Source: an uncultured Chitinophagaceae bacterium
GTDB lineage: Bacteria > Bacteroidota > Bacteroidia > Chitinophagales > Chitinophagaceae
DNA: 20,523 nucleotides
Direction: 5' to 3'
NCBI GenBank assembly: GCA_934502905.1
Contig: CAKSVK010000051.1
Span: forward strand, 1-20,523
Under the pieces are notes generated by a model. It was not told where the DNA came from. It searched no databases and was given only the letters and a program-made list of their open reading frames with translations. The translations under genes and the position numbers were made by a program. This document shows, in pieces, positions 7,681 to 14,944 of this stretch; position 1 is the stretch's first letter; the number at the start of each line of letters is the position of its first letter.

Positions 7681-8127
7681 ATGGAAGTAATCTTAATAAA
7701 AGACGTTGATAACTTAGGCTCCGCTAATGAAAAAGTAAAAGTAAAAAGCGGATATGCACGTAACTACCTCATTCCTCAGAAGTTTGCGATCGAGGCGTCT
7801 CCTTCCAACCTGAAACAACTGGAAGAAAAGCTGAAGCAGATCAGGAAGAAAGAAGAGCAGTTACTGGCTGAGATCAACCAGGTTATTGCTAAGTTGAACG
7901 AGGGACCTATCACCCTTGGTGCCAAAACAGGTACTTCAGGAAAAATATTCGGAAGTATTACCACAGTGCAGATCGCACGTGCTATCCGCGACCAGAAAGG
8001 TTATGATATCGACCGTCGTCGTATTCATATCCTGGACGAAGTAAAAGAGCTCGGGAGCCACAAAGCCAGGATCGATTTTGGCAATGGCACAGAAACTGAA
8101 CTGGGCTTTGAAGTGGTAGCAGAATAG
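7681..8127 (+). CDS. rplI: 50S ribosomal protein bL9
   Basis: bL9 binds 23S rRNA near the L1 stalk and helps maintain reading frame. The 148-residue product has the typical two-domain layout: an N-terminal rRNA-binding domain beginning MEVILIKDVDNLG, with GYARNYLIP at about residues 24-32, a long charged connecting helix (about 40-75), and a C-terminal domain with GKIFGSITTVQIARAI. It is the last gene of the operon, separated from rpsR by 10 nt, with an exceptionally strong Shine-Dalgarno sequence. A strong terminator follows. Confidence 0.97.
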   Translation: MEVILIKDVDNLGSANEKVKVKSGYARNYLIPQKFAIEASPSNLKQLEEKLKQIRKKEEQLLAEINQVIAKLNEGPITLGAKTGTSGKIFGSITTVQIARAIRDQKGYDIDRRRIHILDEVKELGSHKARIDFGNGTETELGFEVVAE

Positions 8128-8182
8128 GTAAAACTACTTATGTCTGATAGTGAATCCTGTTCACATGTAAAGTTAAAATCAT

Positions 8183-8218
8183 ATTATGGCACCAGCAAAA
8201 GCCTGCTGGTGCCATAAT
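8183..8218 (+). terminator. Rho-independent terminator of the rpsF-rpsR-rplI operon
   Basis: A perfect 15-bp stem (8183-8197 with 8204-8218) closes a 6-nt loop AAAGCC. A T-rich tract with TTTTTG and TTCTTTT follows. It lies 55 bp after the rplI stop. Confidence 0.85.
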
Positions 8219-8393
8219 TGTATCTATATTTTTGTTCTTTTAACATGGAATGCATTATCTTCACTATATGAAGTAATGTTCATTAGTTCTATTCTGGCTG
8301 TTTTACGCGGCTAACCTCCGGTTTTCAGATCATTGTAGCAACTAGATTCCCATTACTGAGTTAATTTCTTTTTTTTATTTAAATTTTGTTACA
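8219..8393 (+). promoter_or_regulatory. Upstream region of the RRM protein gene
   Basis: A TATTTTTG match to the -7 consensus lies at 8227-8234, which would give an untranslated leader of about 150 nt, but it overlaps the T tract of the preceding terminator. A second imperfect match, AAATTTTG (8381-8388), lies just before the ATG. Neither has a clear -33 partner, so the true start is uncertain. Confidence 0.3.
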
Positions 8394-8780
8394 ATGAATC
8401 TGTATGTAGGCAACCTCTCATGGAATATGACAGAGGACGACCTGAGAAATTTGTTTGAGCAGTATGGCACTGTGTCATCCATTAAAATCGTGAAAGACCG
8501 CGAAACCGGCAGAAGCAAAGGCTTTGGTTTCGTGGAAATGGAGAATGACGGAGAAGCCCAGAATGCGTTAAGCAGCCTTTATGACAAGGAAATTCTGGGT
8601 AGAAAAATCGTCATCAACGAAGCTCAGGAAAGACCCGCAAAATCCGGCGGCGGTGGCGGCTTTAAAAAGCGCAGCTTCGGCGGCGGTGGTGGTGGCGGCT
8701 ACAAAGGCGGTGGCGGCGGTGGTTACCGCGACCGTGGTGGCTATAACAAGAGGGATTATAACAGCAACAACGACTACTAA
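8394..8780 (+). CDS. RRM-domain RNA-binding protein with Gly-rich tail
   Basis: The 128-residue protein has one RNA recognition motif (residues 1-78) with clear RNP2 (LYVGNL, 3-8) and RNP1 (KGFGFVEM) sequences, including the aromatic residues that stack on RNA bases. The C-terminal 45 residues are a low-complexity tail of Gly runs interrupted by Tyr, Arg and Lys (GGGYKGGG, GGYRDRGGYNKRDY), resembling plant and cyanobacterial glycine-rich RNA-binding proteins. Family members are often cold-induced RNA chaperones; that role is inferred here. The start has no Shine-Dalgarno sequence but an AT-rich upstream region. It is a single-gene unit with its own terminator. Confidence 0.93.
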   Translation: MNLYVGNLSWNMTEDDLRNLFEQYGTVSSIKIVKDRETGRSKGFGFVEMENDGEAQNALSSLYDKEILGRKIVINEAQERPAKSGGGGGFKKRSFGGGGGGGYKGGGGGGYRDRGGYNKRDYNSNNDY

Positions 8781-8803
8781 TAATACTCTGCTGAAGATCT
8801 TTG

Positions 8804-8831
8804 AGTTCCGGTGCTTAAGCCGGAACTTTTT
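8804..8831 (+). terminator. Rho-independent terminator of the RRM gene
   Basis: AGTTCCGG (8804-8811) pairs with CCGGAACT (8820-8827) around an 8-nt loop, followed directly by a T run (8827-8831). It lies 24 bp after the stop codon. Confidence 0.85.
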
Positions 8832-8839
8832 ATTTATAG

Positions 8840-9694
8840 CTAATACTGCTGATAATAAAATGTAAGATCAGATGTAGTATTCTGGGGGAACATATAACGA
8901 GTACCCGTTTGTGGTATGCCTGTTGAATCTGTCACAAGTGTTGTAGAAATATTAAAATCAGTAGGTGACAATCCGGTACGGTCTATTATATTCAGCTCCT
9001 TTACACTTTTATGGTTCCTGTTGGGAATACCTATCAAAAGATAGTTCTGTGCTGCGTTGTCAGTTGTCCAGAGGTAATCGGCATGATCTGCATAAGTAAA
9101 GCAGGAAGTGGAGATCAACACTACGTATCCGTTTACCGACCCTATGGAAGAATAGGTATCGGTAGAATCTACATTTCCACTTGTATTATACCGAAAGGTC
9201 TCCCTGCGGGAAAGTAAATAACCCTGGTTGCCGGAGAGCCGGAAACTTTCATTTTTTACCATATTACCATTATCAAATACAAAAGCTGTACTATCCTGGA
9301 TCATCGCTCCATGATAAATTTGGGTGGAGATCAGGTAATCATATTCCTTAGCGGAAGCATCCGGATAATGCACGGTTGTATGAATGGTCTCATTGTCGTC
9401 CCAGGTTTTGTGAAGTAACTCCGTAATACGATCCTGGTGATCCCAGGAAAACCCGGTAAAGCTATAATAAGGATCCCCGGACAGCTTACCCGTACTTGTT
9501 TCAGATTCCAGCCTTAACCTCTGGTCATATTTATATTCCGAAACAAGGGTATCTGTTCCTGTAACCGAAACCGCCCTGATGATCCGTAATCCCTTTTCTG
9601 ATTCACCTTCTTCAAATTGCAACTCTTTCTGGCAGGAAACAAGTATAAGCCCCAATAGCAATACAACTCCTCCTGAACGAATGAAATTCGTCAT
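8840..9694 (-). CDS. Secreted lipoprotein of unknown function
   Basis: The 284-residue product has a hydrophobic signal segment (VVLLLGLILVSC) with lipobox LVSC, so lipidation at Cys21 is expected. The first mature residues, CQKELQFEEGE, partly resemble the lipoprotein export signal (QK plus acidic residues) that sends flavobacterial lipoproteins to the cell surface. The rest is beta-rich with repeated Tyr/Asp/Asn strands (EYKYDQRLR, FRYNTSGNVDST), similar in style to the YD-repeat-like Bacteroidota lipoproteins, but I cannot assign a family. It starts 25 bp after sucB on the same strand and may be read through from sucA-sucB, although its role seems unrelated. Confidence 0.8.
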   Translation of the reverse strand: MTNFIRSGGVVLLLGLILVSCQKELQFEEGESEKGLRIIRAVSVTGTDTLVSEYKYDQRLRLESETSTGKLSGDPYYSFTGFSWDHQDRITELLHKTWDDNETIHTTVHYPDASAKEYDYLISTQIYHGAMIQDSTAFVFDNGNMVKNESFRLSGNQGYLLSRRETFRYNTSGNVDSTDTYSSIGSVNGYVVLISTSCFTYADHADYLWTTDNAAQNYLLIGIPNRNHKSVKELNIIDRTGLSPTDFNISTTLVTDSTGIPQTGTRYMFPQNTTSDLTFYYQQY

Positions 9695-9719
9695 ACGGTA
9701 CTTCTGTTGATTAAAAAAA

Positions 9720-11282
9720 TTATAATTCCAGCAATGTCTTCACGGGATCTTTTCCCATCAATAGCAATGCCGGGTTTTCCAGTAGCTCTTTCACCCTTAC
9801 CAGGAAACTAACGGACTCACGCCCGTCAATGATCCTGTGATCATAGCTCAACGCTATGTACATCATGGGTCTGATGACTACCTGGCCGTTTATAGCCATT
9901 GGTCTTTCCTGGATTTTGTGCATCCCTAAGATAGCACTTTGGGGAAGGTTGATTATAGGAGTACTCATCAAAGAGCCGAATACACCGCCATTGGTAATAG
10001 TGAAGGTTCCACCCTGCAACTCTTCCATGGCGAGTTTGTTATCCCTGGCTTTATTGGCCAGCTCAATTACTTTCTTTTCAATTTCGGCCATGCTCATGCT
10101 TTCCACATTGCGGATAACCGGCACAGTCAATCCGCGGGGCGTACTCACAGCGATGCTGATATCGGCATAATCATGATATACCAGTTCTTCACCATCAATA
10201 TATGCATTTACCGCGGGCCATTCGGATAAGGCGATGGCACAGGCCTTGGAAAAGAAACTCATAAAGCCCAGGCCTACCCCGTGCACCTCTTTGAATTTAT
10301 CTTTATATACCTTGCGGGCTTCCATCACAGCAGTCATATCCACCTCGTTAAAAGTGGTGAGCATAGCTGTTGTGTTCTTGGACTCGACCAGTCTCCTGCT
10401 GATGGTTTTACGCAGATTGGTCATTTTCTCCCGCCGTACATTTCTACTGTTAAGCTCCTGCCCGTCAAATGCTTTTTTGCCCGGATTCGCCAAAGCAGCC
10501 ATTACGTCGCCTTTCACGATCCGTCCGGCGCTGCCGCTGGCAGTAATACTTTTGGGATCGATTTTTTTATCCGCAATAATAGCGGCTGCCACCGGGGTGG
10601 CTTTTACATCCGGTTTAGCTTCACCCTGAGCCTGCGGCTTAGCGGTTTCTGCCGCTTTTGTTTCCCGGGTAGCTGCAATAGGCGCAGCTTCGTCGGGCAC
10701 CGCCACATCGGTATCGATCACGGCTGCTACTGAACCGATCTTTATTACATCTCCCTCGTTTGCCTTTAAAAACAACTGACCGGCTTCTATGGCATTAAGC
10801 TCAAATGTTGCTTTCTCACTTTCCAGCTCTGCCAGCACTTCATCTCTTTTTACCAGGTCCCCCTCGTTCTTCAACCATTTCACCAGGGTCACATCGGTAA
10901 TGGATTCTCCGATCGTGGGTACTTTCACTTCCAGCTTGCCTTTTCCAGCCGCTTTGACTTCTGGAGCGGTCACACTGGCGGGAGCAGCCTCTTCTTTCAC
11001 CGGTTCCTCTTCTTTTACGGATTTCTCTTCCGCCGCGTTGGGTCTGGAAGCAGTTTCATCGATCGTCGCCATTACAGCCCCGATGGCAATGGTATCTCCT
11101 TCATTCGCTTTGGTCGTCAGTATGCCGGCTTTTTCTGCATTTACCTCAAAAGTTGCCTTTTCACTCTCCAGCTCTGCCAATACTTCATCCCTTTCCACAT
11201 AATCGCCACTTGATTTTATCCATTTCAACAGGGTTACTTCACTGATAGATTCTCCAACTGCCGGCACCTTAATATCGATCAT
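9720..11282 (-). CDS. sucB: Dihydrolipoamide succinyltransferase, E2 of 2-oxoglutarate dehydrogenase, with two lipoyl domains
   Basis: E2 transfers the succinyl group from E1 to CoA within the 2-oxoglutarate dehydrogenase complex of the TCA cycle. The 520-residue protein is longer than the single-lipoyl E. coli SucB (about 405) because it has two lipoyl domains, at residues 1-77 and about 115-191, with lipoyl lysines at Lys42 and Lys157 in identical ESEKATFE contexts. Ala/Pro/Glu-rich linkers follow each. A short E1/E3-binding domain (about 227-265) has IVKGDVMAA. The catalytic domain (about 285-520) has [31 protein letters not shown] and the active-site block [10 protein letters not shown] with His482 and Asp486. 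The gene lies 36 bp behind sucA, so the two are surely co-transcribed. The E3 gene is not in the window. Confidence 0.95.
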   Translation of the reverse strand: MIDIKVPAVGESISEVTLLKWIKSSGDYVERDEVLAELESEKATFEVNAEKAGILTTKANEGDTIAIGAVMATIDETASRPNAAEEKSVKEEEPVKEEAAPASVTAPEVKAAGKGKLEVKVPTIGESITDVTLVKWLKNEGDLVKRDEVLAELESEKATFELNAIEAGQLFLKANEGDVIKIGSVAAVIDTDVAVPDEAAPIAATRETKAAETAKPQAQGEAKPDVKATPVAAAIIADKKIDPKSITASGSAGRIVKGDVMAALANPGKKAFDGQELNSRNVRREKMTNLRKTISRRLVESKNTTAMLTTFNEVDMTAVMEARKVYKDKFKEVHGVGLGFMSFFSKACAIALSEWPAVNAYIDGEELVYHDYADISIAVSTPRGLTVPVIRNVESMSMAEIEKKVIELANKARDNKLAMEELQGGTFTITNGGVFGSLMSTPIINLPQSAILGMHKIQERPMAINGQVVIRPMMYIALSYDHRIIDGRESVSFLVRVKELLENPALLLMGKDPVKTLLEL

Positions 11283-11318
11283 GTTATTGCTGTTTATTAC
11301 TGAATTGTGGCTTCAAAA

Positions 11319-14129
11319 TTATATTGAAAAAGCTGTATCTACAATTTCTTTCTGTTCCTGGACGTGTACCTTTACGAAACCTGTTGAAGGTGCGGCGCTG
11401 CTTTCCCTGCTGATGACGCCATAGTTTATTTCGGGTAGTCCGTAGTATCTCAGTCCGGAATTGAGGTTCATTTGTAAAAACGATGCGGCACCCATATTCA
11501 GCGGCTCTTCCTGCACCCAGTACCAGATGGCCTTCTTGTATTTCGCATACAGCGCAGAAAGCTGCTTATAGGGGATGGGATATAATTGTTCCAGCCGGAT
11601 AATGGCTACATCGTCCCGGTTATCCTTCTGTTGTTTTTCAGCCAGGTCGAAATATACCTTACCGGAACAGAACAGCACTTTTTTCACCTGCGTTTCATCG
11701 GTTATATACGGGTCGTCAAACACTTCTTTAAAACCGCCGGTTGTAAATTCCTCTACAGGGGAATAGGTGCCCACGTGCCGCAGGTTGGCTTTGGGCGAAA
11801 AATTGATCAGCGGCTTACGGAAAGGCCAGGCTAGCTGGCGCCGTAAGGCGTGGAAAAAGTTAGAGGACGTGGTAATATTGGTGACCACCACATTCAACTG
11901 GGCGCACATCTGTAAAAACCTTTCCATTCTTCCCGAGCTATGTTCCGGTCCCTGTCCCTCATAGCCATGGGGCAGCAGCATCACCAGCCCGTTCATACGA
12001 TTCCATTTTTCTTCGCCCGCCACAATGAACTGGTCAATCATCGGCTGGGCCACATTACAGAAGTCACCAAATTGCGCCTCCCATACCACCAGGGCATTGG
12101 GATTTGCTAGGGCAAATCCATATTCAAATCCGAGAACACCATATTCGCTTAAATGAGAATTGAAGATCCGGTATTTACCCGATGCACCGGGTATCTGGCT
12201 CAGGCGATTATACTCTTCATCTGTTGTTTCGCCATAAAGCACAGCGTGCCTGTGGGAGAAGGTACCCCTGCAGACATCCTGTCCGCTCATTCGTACATCG
12301 TTGCCTTCCAGCAGGATGCTGCCATAAGCCAACAGCTCACCGGTAGCCCAGTCCAGCTTTTTCTCCGTATCATACAGCTTCACCTTATCCTGCAGGATCT
12401 TTTCCACTTTTTTGAGCGGTGTAAATCCTTCCGGCCATTTCATCATGGCATCAAAGATCGTGGTGAATTGATCTTTGGTAATTGCGGTCACCGGCGACTG
12501 CTCGAAGTCTTTGTCTACCGCTCTCCTTAGCTGTTTCCACCATTTATCCGGCTGCTGGTAGGTATAAGGCAGTGGATTTTGCTTCACTTCATCCAGGCGA
12601 TCCTGCAGATCATCCCAGAACTTTTTCTCCATTGCTTTTGCCAGTTCCCTTGCTTCCGGCTCTCCATGCTTCAACAGGTAGTTGATATATACTTCCCGGG
12701 GATTGGGGTGCTTGTCTATCAGATTATATAATGTCGGCTGTGTGAACTTAGGATCGTCTCCTTCGTTGTGTCCATGTTTGCGGTAACATACCATGTCAAT
12801 GAATACATCTGCCTGGAACTCTTTGCGGTAGCGTGCTGCAATTTCAGCGCATTTCACCACTGCTTCCGGGTCATCGCCGTTAACGTGCAATACCGGCGCC
12901 TGCACCATGGCAGCCAGGGAGGTACAATAGTCGGAGCTGCGGGCATCATCAAAATCGGTGGTAAAACCTATCTGGTTGTTGATCACAAAGTGAATGGTTC
13001 CGCCGGTATAATATCCCTGCAGCTTACACATCTGCAACACTTCATATACAATACCCTGCCCCGCTATGGAGGCATCTCCATGGATGAGGATAGGTAATAC
13101 TTTTTCATAATTTGCCTCGTGCAGGATATTGGCCCTGCCTCTTGCAAACCCCACCACTACCGGGTCTACCGCTTCCAGGTGCGAGGGGTTGGGCATCAGC
13201 TTTACCAGCATGCTATTGCCATCCGGCGTTTGTACCTCACTACCGAAGCCGAGGTGGTACTTCACATCCCCGCTTCCCATGGTCTGGTCCACTTTTCCTG
13301 TTCCCTCAAACTCACTGAATATCTGCTCATAGGTTTTACCCATGATATTAGCCAGGATATTCAGCCGTCCGCGGTGGGCCATACCGATCACCACTTCCTG
13401 CACATCAAACTCTGCGGCTTTATTGATGATCGCATCCAGGGCTGGGATCGTCGTTTCCCCTCCTTCCAGCGAAAACCGTTTTTGTCCTATGTATTTTGTA
13501 TGGAGAAACCTCTCAAACATAACTCCTTGGTTCAGCTTCTCCAGTATCCGTTCTTTTTTCTTCAAATCCAGCGGATTGGTAAAATTCCGCTCCATTTCCC
13601 TTGTCAGCCAGTCCACTTTTGTCTGGTCGCTGATGTATTTGAATTCTATGCCTACTTTGGAAGCATAACAGGCAGTCAGGTGGTCCAGTATCTTTCGGAG
13701 CGTAGTGGTGCCCAGCCCGATAAGGTTTCCTGCAAAATAGTTTTTATCCATATCCGCTTCCGTAAACCCGAAAAAGTTCAGGTTCAGGTTGGCATTCCTG
13801 TCCTTACGTTTGCGGATGGGATTGGTATCCGCAATCAAATGCCCCTTATTGCGGTAGCCTAAAATGAGCCGGTATGCACCCAGCTCTTTTTTCCAGTCAA
13901 CACCGTCTGTTGTGGTAAAAGTCGCTTTTCCATCGGTGGCTGCCGCTCCGTTTACAGGAACATTGGTATTGGCCTTGCCGCTGCCGACAGCAAAATCGAA
14001 CCCCTCAAAAAATTTTTTGAACTCAGGATCAACACTATCGGGGTTTTTCACAAAATTCCGATACAGATTGTCTATATAATCAGGGTCGGAACCGGTTATA
14101 TACGAAAAATCATTCATGGAGATAGTCAT
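11319..14129 (-). CDS. sucA: 2-oxoglutarate dehydrogenase E1 component
   Basis: This thiamine-diphosphate enzyme decarboxylates 2-oxoglutarate and passes the succinyl group to the lipoyl arm of SucB. The 936-residue length is typical. The N-terminal E2-docking segment is present (DYIDNLYRNFVKNPDSVDPE). Core motifs are FSLEGGE (about 219-225), MAHRGRLN (250-257), the thiamine-diphosphate motif starting GDASIAGQG (351) and ending NN (384-385), and KHGHNEGDDP. The transketolase-like second half has YGFALANPNALVVWEAQFGDF and LLPHGYEGQGPEHSS. The longest frame starts at 14129, but the ATG at 14117 (MNDFSYITG) is more likely, because the candidate -7 box at 14143-14150 leaves almost no leader for the first. 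It heads the sucA-sucB operon. Confidence 0.97.
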   Translation of the reverse strand: MTISMNDFSYITGSDPDYIDNLYRNFVKNPDSVDPEFKKFFEGFDFAVGSGKANTNVPVNGAAATDGKATFTTTDGVDWKKELGAYRLILGYRNKGHLIADTNPIRKRKDRNANLNLNFFGFTEADMDKNYFAGNLIGLGTTTLRKILDHLTACYASKVGIEFKYISDQTKVDWLTREMERNFTNPLDLKKKERILEKLNQGVMFERFLHTKYIGQKRFSLEGGETTIPALDAIINKAAEFDVQEVVIGMAHRGRLNILANIMGKTYEQIFSEFEGTGKVDQTMGSGDVKYHLGFGSEVQTPDGNSMLVKLMPNPSHLEAVDPVVVGFARGRANILHEANYEKVLPILIHGDASIAGQGIVYEVLQMCKLQGYYTGGTIHFVINNQIGFTTDFDDARSSDYCTSLAAMVQAPVLHVNGDDPEAVVKCAEIAARYRKEFQADVFIDMVCYRKHGHNEGDDPKFTQPTLYNLIDKHPNPREVYINYLLKHGEPEARELAKAMEKKFWDDLQDRLDEVKQNPLPYTYQQPDKWWKQLRRAVDKDFEQSPVTAITKDQFTTIFDAMMKWPEGFTPLKKVEKILQDKVKLYDTEKKLDWATGELLAYGSILLEGNDVRMSGQDVCRGTFSHRHAVLYGETTDEEYNRLSQIPGASGKYRIFNSHLSEYGVLGFEYGFALANPNALVVWEAQFGDFCNVAQPMIDQFIVAGEEKWNRMNGLVMLLPHGYEGQGPEHSSGRMERFLQMCAQLNVVVTNITTSSNFFHALRRQLAWPFRKPLINFSPKANLRHVGTYSPVEEFTTGGFKEVFDDPYITDETQVKKVLFCSGKVYFDLAEKQQKDNRDDVAIIRLEQLYPIPYKQLSALYAKYKKAIWYWVQEEPLNMGAASFLQMNLNSGLRYYGLPEINYGVISRESSAAPSTGFVKVHVQEQKEIVDTAFSI

Positions 14130-14142
14130 TTGAAATGGTATA

Positions 14143-14150
14143 CAAACCTA
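14143..14150 (-). promoter_or_regulatory. -7 box (TAGGTTTG) of sucA-sucB, with a possible -33 TTG
   Basis: The minus strand reads TAGGTTTG, a full match to TAnnTTTG. A TTG (14168-14170, plus-strand CAA) lies 17 nt upstream. Transcription would start near 14136-14138. Confidence 0.55.
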
Positions 14151-14316
14151 CTGTTTTTTAATGATATCAATACTTAAATAGCAGTCAGTTATAATAATCT
14201 TCTCATCTTGATAAACGAATGATTTTCCGGATAAATTTTATGGCTTTGCACTATTTCTTTTTAGCCTTCCGGACGGATCATTTTTTGCTTTTCCGTTATA
14301 TATTTGTGTATAAAAT

Positions 14317-14347
14317 TTGGATAATATTCATAACAGACTTACCTTTG
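14317..14347 (+). promoter_or_regulatory. rpsT promoter (TTG ... TACCTTTG)
   Basis: A TTG at 14317-14319 and TACCTTTG at 14340-14347 are separated by 20 nt, close to the Bacteroidota primary-sigma arrangement. The -7 box is identical to those of rpsF and tRNA-Leu. The predicted start near 14354 leaves a leader of about 12 nt. Confidence 0.65.
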
Positions 14348-14365
14348 CCGTCCAAAAAAAATGAT

Positions 14366-14620
14366 ATGGCCAACCATAAAGCGACAAAAAAGGACATGCG
14401 GCAAGCGACAAAACGCAGGGAGCGGAACAAATATAACGGCAAAACTACCCGTAATGCCATCAGGGATTTAAAAAACCTGACTGAAAAGAAAGCTGCAGGC
14501 GAAAAATTGCCTACTGTGGAAAGCATGATCGACAAGCTGGCTAAAAGAGGGATCATCCATAAGAATAAGGCAGCGCACCTGAAGAGTAAACTGGCTAAAA
14601 GAGTAACTGCTTTAGCTTAA
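14366..14620 (+). CDS. rpsT: 30S ribosomal protein bS20
   Basis: bS20 is a small helical protein that binds the 5' domain of 16S rRNA and acts early in 30S assembly. The 84-residue length and sequence fit the family: start MANHKATKKD, a basic core QATKRRERNKYNGKTTRNAI, and a C-terminal helix GIIHKNKAAHLKSKLAKRV. An upstream in-frame ATG at 14219 exists but lies before the promoter and would add unrelated residues, so the ATG at 14366 is chosen. No Shine-Dalgarno sequence is present; the upstream bases are A-rich. The gene diverges from sucA and is followed by its own terminator. Confidence 0.96.
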   Translation: MANHKATKKDMRQATKRRERNKYNGKTTRNAIRDLKNLTEKKAAGEKLPTVESMIDKLAKRGIIHKNKAAHLKSKLAKRVTALA

Positions 14621-14647
14621 ATATAATTGTAATAAGATATTGCATGG

Positions 14648-14680
14648 AATAAACACTCCGTCAGGGGTGTTTATTTGTTT
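14648..14680 (+). terminator. Rho-independent terminator of rpsT
   Basis: A 12-bp stem (14648-14659 with 14664-14675, one T-G pair) closes a GTCA loop and is followed by TGTTTT. It begins 28 bp after the rpsT stop. Confidence 0.85.
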
Positions 14681-14711
14681 TAGAGAGGGTACCGCTTTTT
14701 TACTTTCAAGC

Positions 14712-14903
14712 TTACCCTGCTTCTATTTCTACGCCTTTATTCACTCCCCGTTCTTTCATGAAGTTTTTTACCTGCAATATGTTATGGCATTTGTCAGGTT
14801 CCTGCCCGGTATAGTATTCAATCATAAAGGCTGGCTTCAAACATTGAAGCACAGAGATCCGTCTGTCATTTCTATAATCAGGACTTTGATACGTACCATT
14901 CAT
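14712..14903 (-). CDS. Possible small protein of unknown function
   Basis: An open frame of 63 codons lies on the minus strand between rpsT and nadB. Its second half (PAFMIEYYTGQEPDKCHNIL to the end) has codon use like the neighbouring genes, which argues weakly for coding. No Shine-Dalgarno sequence, promoter box or known domain is visible, and no signal peptide. A shorter version from the internal Met in PAFMIEYY is possible. Without it, the 14621-14944 interval would hold only the rpsT terminator and the nadB upstream region. Confidence 0.3.
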   Translation of the reverse strand: MNGTYQSPDYRNDRRISVLQCLKPAFMIEYYTGQEPDKCHNILQVKNFMKERGVNKGVEIEAG

Positions 14904-14918
14904 TTAAAATAAATCGTT

Positions 14919-14926
14919 TACTTTTA
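14919..14926 (+). promoter_or_regulatory. Weak candidate -7 box (TACTTTTA) for nadB
   Basis: TACTTTTA differs from TAnnTTTG only in the last base and lies 18 nt before the nadB ATG, the same spacing as in rpsT. No TTG sits at the usual -33 distance. Confidence 0.3.
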
Positions 14927-14944
14927 AAAGCTCAATTCAGAACG

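Noticed and set aside
8645..8740. GGCGGTGG-type DNA repeats considered as a microsatellite or CRISPR
   Set aside because: They simply encode the Gly-rich tail; there are no spacers or regular repeat units.
8581..8865. Second frame across the Gly-rich part of the RRM gene
   Set aside because: It is an Ala-rich shadow caused by GGC/GGT repeats in another frame, with no start signal.
14219..14365. N-terminal extension of bS20 by 49 residues
   Set aside because: It lies upstream of the promoter box, is unlike any bS20, and the ATG at 14366 gives the standard protein.
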